Shown: piece after piece, positions 1 to 6,865 of the stretch | Numbering within the stretch: the first letter of the stretch is position 1 | Layout: each line of letters opens with the position of its first letter | Position numbers and translations under genes: made by a program | From: PLanc-01 sp035342095 | GTDB taxonomy: Bacteria; Planctomycetota; Phycisphaerae; Sedimentisphaerales; Anaerobacaceae | Length of the DNA: 64,000 nucleotides | Direction of reading: 5' to 3' | Assembly (NCBI GenBank): GCA_035342095.1 | Contig: DAOQWL010000013.1 | Span: forward strand, 27,129-91,128 | The notes under the pieces: model-generated | Database searches by the model: none | What the model saw: the letters and a program-made list of their open reading frames with translations, nothing else | What the model was told of the DNA's origin: nothing

Positions 1-1
1 G

Positions 2-1030
2 GCCCGCGCCGATTTCACCTTCGGCGACCGGGTGCCCATCCAATCGACCCTCGGGGTGATCGATCCCGCGTACGCGGAGGGGCCCGATTGCTTCTCCGCG
101 GACGGCCTGGAGATGTACATCGAGTCGGACCGGCCCGGCGGGTCCGGCGGCTTCGACCTGTGGGTGTCGAAACGCACGCACGTCGCCGAGGGCTGGGGAC
201 CCTTGAAGAACATGGGCTCCGCGATCAACAGCTCCAAGGACGACAATACCTGCTCGCTGGCCGCCGACGGGCTGACGTTGTACTTCGCCTCCAGCCGGTC
301 CAACGGGTATGGCGGCTCCGACCTGTGGCACGCCAAGCGCACGAGGATATCGCAACCCTGGGGCCAGGCGGTAAACCTGGGCTCGCGGATCAACACCGAT
401 TCCATCGATGCCTGCCCGCGGGTCTCTTCAAACGGCCTGGAACTCTACTTCGACTCCTCGCGCCCCGGCGGGAGCGGAGGTCGCGACCTCTACGTATTGA
501 TGCGCGGCGCCCCGAAGGACGCCTGGGGCGATCCGGTCAATGTCGGCCCGGTCGTGAACAGCGCCTACGGAGATATGAACCCGACCCTCTCGCCGGACGG
601 CCTGCTGTTGCTCTTCACCGATTCCTACAGCGCCCCGTTCCGTCCCGGCGGACACGGCGATTGCGATGTCTGGATGACCCGACGAACGGGTCTCAACGAG
701 CCCTGGCAGACTCCATCGAATCTGGGTCCGCCGATCAACACGTCCGGACGCGACGTCGTCGCCTGCATGTCTCCCGACGGTCTGATGCTCTACGGCGGCA
801 CCCTCCAGGGAGCGGTCTGGGAAATGTGGCAGGCGCCCATCCTGCCAATCGTCGATTTCAACGCCGACCGGAAAGTGGACCTCGCCGACATGGCACTGCT
901 GATGGACCACTGGGGCACCGGGGACACGCTCTACGACATCGGCCCCTATGCCTGGGGCGACGGCAAGGTGGACGTCGAGGACCTGAAGGTCTTCATCGCC
1001 GAGTGGGAGAAGGAGAATCCGCACGATTGA
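2..1030 (+). CDS. Secreted PD40-type propeller protein with C-terminal dockerin-like domain (5' end outside window)
   Basis: The reading frame is open from base 2 and encodes ARADFTFGD, matching the end of the signal peptide and mature start of the next paralogue (VRADFTFGE), so the true start lies upstream of the window; the internal GTG at 32 is not the start. About five repeats of the form DGLxLYFxSxRxGGxGxxDLW followed by PWGxxxNLG (roughly bases 80-840) are typical of PD40/WD40-like propellers. A dockerin-like calcium-binding pair follows (DFNADRKVDLAD and WGDGKVDVEDL, bases 850-1010). The product is probably exported and surface-associated. Ligand and partner are unknown. It is the first of five paralogues in this array. 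Confidence 0.85.
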   Translation, partial: ARADFTFGDRVPIQSTLGVIDPAYAEGPDCFSADGLEMYIESDRPGGSGGFDLWVSKRTHVAEGWGPLKNMGSAINSSKDDNTCSLAADGLTLYFASSRSNGYGGSDLWHAKRTRISQPWGQAVNLGSRINTDSIDACPRVSSNGLELYFDSSRPGGSGGRDLYVLMRGAPKDAWGDPVNVGPVVNSAYGDMNPTLSPDGLLLLFTDSYSAPFRPGGHGDCDVWMTRRTGLNEPWQTPSNLGPPINTSGRDVVACMSPDGLMLYGGTLQGAVWEMWQAPILPIVDFNADRKVDLADMALLMDHWGTGDTLYDIGPYAWGDGKVDVEDLKVFIAEWEKENPHD

Positions 1031-1050
1031 CAGAATGACCAGTGAGCAGA

Positions 1051-1083
1051 ACGCAACGCAACCAACCAATGGAGGTATCAACC
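1051..1083 (+). promoter_or_regulatory. Conserved translation leader of the propeller-protein array
   Basis: The stretch ending ACCAACCAATGGAGGTATC before the ATG at 1084 has close counterparts at 2744-2799, 9969-10001 and 13318-13350. All carry CAACCAAC- or CCAACGAAT-like sequence, a GGAGGT ribosome-binding site and an ATGAA start. The shared block suggests the leader was copied with each gene and fixes the start codons of all four downstream genes. Confidence 0.7.
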
Positions 1084-2742
1084 ATGAAAGCTGCGAAGAA
1101 CTCCCTGATTCTGGCGTATGTTATCGTGGCGATCTGCGCCACGTCCAACGTAAGGGCCGATTTCACGTTCGGCGAACCAGTGAAGGTGGATCTCTCATAC
1201 CTCGGCACGTACGACCATATCGAATGCCTGTCCTACGACGGGCTGGAGATGTACATCATGACCGCGGGCCCCACCGGACAGGGTGGTGCCGACCTGTGGG
1301 TACTCAAACGCGCCTCGAAGGACAAAGCGTGGGGCCCGCCGGAGAATCTCGGGGCTGTTGTCAACACCGCGAGCATTGAAGAATGCGCCTCTATCTCCGC
1401 GGATGGCCTCACACTCTACTTCGATTCGAACCGAGACCATGAGCAGCATGACATCTACATGACGACGCGCGCGACCCCAGATGCCCCCTGGGGCCCCGCC
1501 GTGAGTTTGGGCTCGACGGTGAATCGTCCCAACGCGGGGGACTATTCCCCTTCGATCTCCGCAGATGGTCTGGAACTGTACTTCTCCTCCTATCGGTCCG
1601 GCGGATACGGCCGGAGCGATCTCTATGTGTCCAGACGTGCGACGGTGAATCATGCGTGGGGCCCGCCCACAAACCTTGGCGCCACGGTCAACAGCGTATC
1701 GGAGGATATATGGTGCTCTCTCTCGCCGGACGGCTTGGTGCTGTTCTTTTCGGACAATCCCTTCGGGGGCGACCCTCCCCGACCGGGCGGGTACGGCAAT
1801 TGTGACATGTGGATGACGAGACGGGCAAGCCATTCCAAGCCCTGGCAAACACCTGTGAATCTGGGCCCCCAGTTAAATGGGACCGCCAACGACCTCTATC
1901 CTCGCATCTCGCCGGACGGACGCACCTTGTACTTCTGGTCCAACCAAGCGGGCGGCTACTGCACCTGGCAGGCAGCGGTCATCCCCGTCGTGGACTTCAA
2001 CTCCGACATGACCGTGAATATCAACGACCTGGTGCTACTGATCGACCACTGGGGCACGGACGATCCGTTCTACGACATTGGGCCCTTTGCCTGGGGCGAC
2101 GGCGTGGTGGATGCGGCGGATCTGAAGGTCCTGATGGAGTATTGGGGTCAGGACCTGACGCCGCCTGCGGTCGAACCGATCGCGCACTGGAGGCTCGACG
2201 AGACGGAGGGCCTGACTGCGCACGACAGCGTGGGCAACAAGCACGGCACGCTCATGGGTTCGCCGGTCTGGCAGCCCCAGTCCGGTAGAATCGACGGCGC
2301 CCTTGCATTCGATGGAGTCGATGACTGCGTCGCAATCGACAGGATACTCAACCCCCTCCACGGTCCCTTCAGCGTGTTCGCCTGGGCCAAGGGCGGTGGA
2401 CCGGGCGAGGTGGTCGTCTCACAACAGGCCGGCGCAAACTGGCTGATGGCCGACGCGGAAGGCAAACTGATGACGCAACTCGGCGCCACGGCGGTCGGCA
2501 GCGACCTGTATTCGCAGGTCGAGATTGTCGACGGAGAGTGGCATCGCATCGGCTTCACCTGGGATACCTCGACCCGGAGGCTCTATGCGGACGACATGCT
2601 GGTTGCGGCAGACACACAGACCGGTCTGGCGAGTTCCTATGGTCGCCACTACATCGGCTGCGCCAAGGACTCCGCTGCCGGCGCCTTCTGGTCCGGCCTG
2701 ATCGACGACGTGCGGATCTATGACCGGGCGATGAAACCGTAG
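1084..2742 (+). CDS. Secreted PD40-type propeller protein with dockerin-like and LamG-like domains
   Basis: The 552-residue start is set by GGAGG at 1071-1075. Residues 1-25 form a signal peptide (basic MKAAK, hydrophobic core, ending NVRA). Residues about 40-300 hold five or six PD40-type repeats (e.g. SADGLTLYFDSNR, SPDGLVLFFS). Residues about 301-360 are a dockerin-like unit (DFNSDMTVNINDL and WGDGVVDAADL). Residues about 364-552 are a LamG/concanavalin-like sandwich (HWRLDETEG near the start, GLIDDVRIYDRA at the end), a common carbohydrate-binding or adhesive fold. It is likely exported. Compared with the upstream paralogue it has gained a LamG module. No catalytic motif is visible. Confidence 0.87.
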   Translation: MKAAKNSLILAYVIVAICATSNVRADFTFGEPVKVDLSYLGTYDHIECLSYDGLEMYIMTAGPTGQGGADLWVLKRASKDKAWGPPENLGAVVNTASIEECASISADGLTLYFDSNRDHEQHDIYMTTRATPDAPWGPAVSLGSTVNRPNAGDYSPSISADGLELYFSSYRSGGYGRSDLYVSRRATVNHAWGPPTNLGATVNSVSEDIWCSLSPDGLVLFFSDNPFGGDPPRPGGYGNCDMWMTRRASHSKPWQTPVNLGPQLNGTANDLYPRISPDGRTLYFWSNQAGGYCTWQAAVIPVVDFNSDMTVNINDLVLLIDHWGTDDPFYDIGPFAWGDGVVDAADLKVLMEYWGQDLTPPAVEPIAHWRLDETEGLTAHDSVGNKHGTLMGSPVWQPQSGRIDGALAFDGVDDCVAIDRILNPLHGPFSVFAWAKGGGPGEVVVSQQAGANWLMADAEGKLMTQLGATAVGSDLYSQVEIVDGEWHRIGFTWDTSTRRLYADDMLVAADTQTGLASSYGRHYIGCAKDSAAGAFWSGLIDDVRIYDRAMKP

Positions 2743-2799
2743 GAAGTGCAACCAACAGAGGCAGGTCGCACACGCGACGAACAAATGGAGGTAAACCCC

Positions 2800-5241
2800 A
2801 TGAATGCGACAAAGAACATTCTGATTCTGGTGTGTGTTGTTGTGGCGGCGTGCGCCGTGTCCGCGACGGCAGCCGACTTCCTCTTCGGCAAGATCACGAA
2901 CGTCGGGGCCCCCGTCAATCTCGGGCCCTCCTACTCCAGTTCCGGACAGGAAGAAGTGGACCCGACGATCTCGCAGGACGAGTTGACGCTGTACTTCGCG
3001 TCGTCGCGTCCGGGAGGACTCGGAGGCGGCGACCTCTGGATGATGACTCGCCCGTCCAAGGACGATCCGTGGAGCGAGCCCGTCAATCTGAGCACCGTGA
3101 ACAGCACAGGGGAGGATTGGGCGCCGAAGCTCTCGCCCGACGGCCTGTCTCTCTATTTCCAGTCCAATCGTTCCGGCGGCAAGGGCGGCGCCGACATCTG
3201 GATGACGACACGGACCGCCCTCGACGCCCCCTGGCAGGCGCCCGTCAATCTGGGCGAGACGGTCAACTCGGGGTCCAACGACCAGGACCCGACCATCTCC
3301 GCGGACGGCTTGACGCTCTACTTCGACCGCGGCCAGACCACTCTATACGAAGCCCGGCGCGACTCCATCACCATGCCCTGGGACACGGCCAAGGTGGTCG
3401 AATCCAGCCTGAACAGCGAGGGCAACGACTGCCATCCGTATATCACGCCGGACGGGCTCTCGATCTGGTTCTGCTCCAACCGCGCCGGCGGCTACGGCGC
3501 CATGGACATCTACGTCGCGACGCGAGCCTCGCTCGACAGCCCGTGGGGCGAGCCGGTGAACGCGGGCGACGTGATCAATTCGCCCTATGGCAACTATGCG
3601 CCGTGCCTCTCCGCGGACGGCCTGACCCTCTACTACGACGAGAGCGCAAACATCCGTATCGCAAAGAGAGCGAGCCTTTCCGACCCCTGGGTCGAGCCCC
3701 TGGGCCTGACGAGCAACGACATCTGGACCAGCGTCAGCGCCGACGGCCTGACGATCTACTTCGCTTCGGACCGCGCCGGCGGATGCGGCTACCAGGACCT
3801 CTGGATGGCGACCCGCAGTTCGCCCACAGAACCCTGGCAGGACCCGGTGAATCTCGGACCCGCGGTGAACAGCAACGACTGGGACTGGGCGCCGTGCATC
3901 TCGTCGGACGGGCTCGAACTGTACCTCACCTCAGAGCACAACTGCATCGGGAACGATTGGGATATCTTCGTCTGCACCCGCGCGACGACCGACACCCCCT
4001 GGGGTCCCGCGACGAACCTCGGGACCGGCGTCAACAGCCCCTCCCCCGACGGCAACCAGACCCTCTCGGCCGACAAGCTGACGCTCCTCTTCTCCTCCGA
4101 GCGGACGGGCGGAAAAGGCAGCGGCGACCTGTGGATGACACGACGGACCGCCGTGGCGGACCCCTGGTCCACCCCGGTCAATCTCGGCGCGCCGGTGAAC
4201 ACCAGCGGATACGAGGCCGGTCCCAGCCTTTCGCCCGATGGCAAATGGCTGTTCTACACCTCGATCTACGCGAATAACCCGAGCACATATAACCACATCA
4301 TGGTCTCCGGCCTCGGCGCGGACGGGCGCTGGGGAATTCCGCGCAACCTGGCGAAGGAAGTCACTCTGCCCGGGAACGCCGGCTGCCCGACAATCTCCCC
4401 CGACGGCTACGCGCTCTACTTCACTGCGGACACCCCCGACGGGCTGGGCGGATCCGATCTCTGGAGCCTGGACGTGATGCCCATTGTGGACCTCAACGGC
4501 GACGGCAAGGCCGACGACCAGGACATCCTCGTCGTGACGAAGTACCTGGGCCAGGATGAGCCCACGTGCGACATGGCTCCGACCCTCTGGGGCGACGGCA
4601 TCGTCGATGCCTGCGATGTCGCGATGGTCCAGATGTACATCGGCACGGAGTTCACCGATCCGACTCTGATCGCCCACTGGGCCCTGGACGAAACCGAAGG
4701 GAACACGGCCCACGAGAACGTCCAAGGGAGAGACGGGACCGTCTATGGCATCGCGGCCTGGCAGCCGACAGGCGGCATGATCGACGGGGCACTGGAACTG
4801 AGCGGCCAGGCCAACTTCGTCCTCGCGCCGTACATCCAGGACCCGTGCGACGGGCCGCTGAGCGTCTTCGCCTGGGTCAAGGGCGGCGCTCCCGGCCAAG
4901 TGGTCGTCGCCCAGCAGGAAGGCGCCAACTGGCTGATGGCCGACACGGCCGGCGGTGCCCTCGCGACGGAACTCCGCCATATCGGGCGATTGGCGAACTC
5001 CCCGCTGGTATCCCAGACCGTCATCACGGACGGCAACTGGCACCGCATCGGATTCGCCTGGGACGGCGCCAGCCGGATCCTGTTTGTCGACGACACAGAG
5101 GTCGCCGGCGACCCCGAGGAGAATCTGGCGTCCTCGACCGGCAAACTGCTGCTGGGCGCCTCCGCGAAAGTGGCCCCCGGCGCCTTCTGGTCCGGCCTGA
5201 TCGACGACGTGCGAATCTACAGGCGGGCCGTGAAACCCTAG
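2800..5241 (+). CDS. Secreted ten-repeat PD40-type protein with dockerin-like and LamG-like domains
   Basis: The 813-residue start at ATG 2800 follows AATGGAGGTAAACCCC. A signal peptide of about 25 residues ends SATAA. Some ten PD40-type repeats span residues about 45-560, twice as many as the neighbours, each about 50 residues with SxDGLxLYF and DPWxxPVNLG blocks. A dockerin-like pair follows at about 563-615 (DLNGDGKADDQDI, WGDGIVDACDV). A LamG-like domain occupies about 620-813 and ends GLIDDVRIYRRA, as in the upstream paralogue. The repeat number suggests one large or two stacked propellers. Function is unknown beyond probable exported binding protein. Confidence 0.87.
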   Translation: MNATKNILILVCVVVAACAVSATAADFLFGKITNVGAPVNLGPSYSSSGQEEVDPTISQDELTLYFASSRPGGLGGGDLWMMTRPSKDDPWSEPVNLSTVNSTGEDWAPKLSPDGLSLYFQSNRSGGKGGADIWMTTRTALDAPWQAPVNLGETVNSGSNDQDPTISADGLTLYFDRGQTTLYEARRDSITMPWDTAKVVESSLNSEGNDCHPYITPDGLSIWFCSNRAGGYGAMDIYVATRASLDSPWGEPVNAGDVINSPYGNYAPCLSADGLTLYYDESANIRIAKRASLSDPWVEPLGLTSNDIWTSVSADGLTIYFASDRAGGCGYQDLWMATRSSPTEPWQDPVNLGPAVNSNDWDWAPCISSDGLELYLTSEHNCIGNDWDIFVCTRATTDTPWGPATNLGTGVNSPSPDGNQTLSADKLTLLFSSERTGGKGSGDLWMTRRTAVADPWSTPVNLGAPVNTSGYEAGPSLSPDGKWLFYTSIYANNPSTYNHIMVSGLGADGRWGIPRNLAKEVTLPGNAGCPTISPDGYALYFTADTPDGLGGSDLWSLDVMPIVDLNGDGKADDQDILVVTKYLGQDEPTCDMAPTLWGDGIVDACDVAMVQMYIGTEFTDPTLIAHWALDETEGNTAHENVQGRDGTVYGIAAWQPTGGMIDGALELSGQANFVLAPYIQDPCDGPLSVFAWVKGGAPGQVVVAQQEGANWLMADTAGGALATELRHIGRLANSPLVSQTVITDGNWHRIGFAWDGASRILFVDDTEVAGDPEENLASSTGKLLLGASAKVAPGAFWSGLIDDVRIYRRAVKP

Positions 5242-5501
5242 AAAGCACAACCAACAGAGCCCGGTCGCAGGGGTGACGAGGAACGATAGACAAGACAGGA
5301 CAGTCTGCCATGAAACGCGGGATCGCGGTTGTCATAGAGACGTTCATATCGAATCCGGCGATCCGAGGCCCGCCGGCACATCGGGAGGCCCCGGACCTCA
5401 AGGCATAGAGGACGGTACGGAAGCACCTTTCCGCGAGATCCTCGGCCCAATCCAGCGGCGTGGGACAAGCTATAGGAACTCTCCGTCGAAAGGGTGGGAA
5501 G

Positions 5502-5972
5502 ATGAAGACGCGAACCATCATCGGAATCGCAGCGGTGCTTCTGTCGACACTCTGGCTGGTTCAACGCAGTGACACGCAGGCGGCACTGGAAATGCAGGTT
5601 GTCGCAGACATGCCGACGGGGTCGATCCTCGCATATGCCGGAAGTGAGCCGCCCGATGGATGGCTCCTCTGCGACGGCGAACTCTATGGGGTGGACGATT
5701 CCGGCGTCAACTACCGACAGGATACCGAGACGGGCTCGAGCAAGACTGGCATCTCCGTGAACCAGGCCGTCGCCAATATCAGCATCAACAAGGCCTCCAC
5801 CGGCATCGTTGCCCGCCAGACGAGTCCTGCCGCCTCTGCCGCCAGCGTTACGGTCGGCGCATCGGCACAGAGCGTTGGGGTCGGTGTCTCGGAAGCATCG
5901 AAAGGCTCGGACGCAGCCCATAACAATTTGCAGCCTTACATCGTCGTGAATTACATCATCAAGTGCTACTGA
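5502..5972 (+). CDS. Exported tail-collar-like protein (short)
   Basis: The 156-residue protein starts at ATG 5502 after a weak purine stretch. Residues 1-28 look like a signal peptide. Residues about 38-62 carry the phage Tail Collar signature GSILAYAGSEPPDGWLLCDG, and the last residues (HNNLQPYIVVNYIIK) match the usual end of collar or short tail-fibre proteins. The central VPDLRGRF-type segment common in the family is not visible, so this is a shortened or derived form. No phage structural genes adjoin it, and a signal peptide is unexpected for a virion protein, so an exported host adhesin-like role is possible. The 260 bp before it hold only a decayed copy of the array leader. Confidence 0.7.
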   Translation: MKTRTIIGIAAVLLSTLWLVQRSDTQAALEMQVVADMPTGSILAYAGSEPPDGWLLCDGELYGVDDSGVNYRQDTETGSSKTGISVNQAVANISINKASTGIVARQTSPAASAASVTVGASAQSVGVGVSEASKGSDAAHNNLQPYIVVNYIIKCY

Positions 5973-6047
5973 GGCACGGAGGCGACAGACCATGTTTCGG
6001 ATTCCCAACTATCTGCCGAGGCCGCCCTAGGCCGGAGGCAAACATCC

Positions 6048-6366
6048 GGTTCATCCGGTTCTCGCGTGCTTTCGTGATCCAGGCACGCCCGAAGCGGTCG
6101 TGCAAGGGAGATTTTCCGCTTTCCGCCAATAGCATGGCGGGAAGGCGGCAGGACACGCCCGTGCGAATGCCTTGGGCCTTTCTGGATCGGTCGGCGGGAA
6201 CCCCGGTGAGCCCCCTTCGTGCTCAGTTGCGCAGGGTATGCCGACCCCGCCTGTAGGGGACGTCGCCCTCTTATCCATACCATGCTATTGGTCCAAAGCG
6301 ATAAACCTCAGGGGTTTGGGGACAGGTCCCCGAGAACCACCGAAGTACGCGAAAACCGGATGAGCC
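6048..6366 (+). repeat. 319-bp terminal-inverted-repeat element, copy 1
   Basis: The left end GGTTCATCCGGTTCTCGCGT and the reverse complement of the right end, GGCTCATCCGGTTTTCGCGT, form terminal inverted repeats of about 28 bp. A second copy lies at 47446-47765. The copies are very similar throughout, but small indels shift every reading frame between them, so the short ORFs inside are not genes. Flanks show imperfect AACATCC/AACATTCC direct repeats. The structure is MITE-like. It fills most of the 5973-6445 gap. Confidence 0.8.
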
Positions 6367-6445
6367 AACATTCCCTGCAGAACGCACTGACTTGACGATC
6401 GACTATCGTTCGGAAATCCAAATCACTTCAGAAGGAGAAACTGTC

Positions 6446-6844
6446 ATGAGACGGCACAACTTGCGAATAGCAGAGAGACTCACATTCCTGATCTTTGTTT
6501 GTCTTGCAGTGAGCTACCCATCCCACGCGGCCCTCGTGATCGACCAACAGAGCGATGCACCCAACCCCGTGAGCGTATCCAATGGTCCGGGGGTGGTTCT
6601 TTTCCAGACATTCAAGCCCACCGCGTCCACTCTGGACCTTGTGCGTCTCACGTTCTGCCCCGGGGGCGGATTCCCGCCGGCTGGCTACGAGACGAGCATC
6701 AGTATCCGATCGGGCGATCCCGATGGGCCTGAACTCGGGAGCGCGTCGGCAATGGTAGAAGGTTCGGTTGGGGAGGCCGTGGACGCCTACTTCTGGTTCC
6801 CCTCCTTGCCGTTGACGCCCGGCGCAACCTACTTCATTGAGTAG
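6446..6844 (+). CDS. N-terminal part of large secreted adhesin-like protein, ended by in-frame TAG
   Basis: The start at ATG 6446 is set by AAGGAG at 6432-6437. The product has a signal peptide (RRHNLRIAERLTFLIFVCL, ending SHA) and about 100 residues of beta-rich sequence ending GATYFIE. The stop TAG at 6842-6844 is followed in the same frame by TEPPESALLMTWFW and a 943-residue open frame to 9697. Together they form one 1083-codon gene interrupted at codon 133, either by a nonsense mutation or, less likely, a recoded amber. The N-terminal region resembles the short beta-sandwich of choice-of-anchor proteins, but I cannot name a family. Confidence 0.7.
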   Translation: MRRHNLRIAERLTFLIFVCLAVSYPSHAALVIDQQSDAPNPVSVSNGPGVVLFQTFKPTASTLDLVRLTFCPGGGFPPAGYETSISIRSGDPDGPELGSASAMVEGSVGEAVDAYFWFPSLPLTPGATYFIE

Positions 6845-6865
6845 ACCGAACCGCCCGAAAGCGCC

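Noticed and set aside
5963..6363. Short ORFs of 60-100 codons in the TIR element
   Set aside because: The second copy of the element breaks all these frames with small indels, so they are not under coding constraint.
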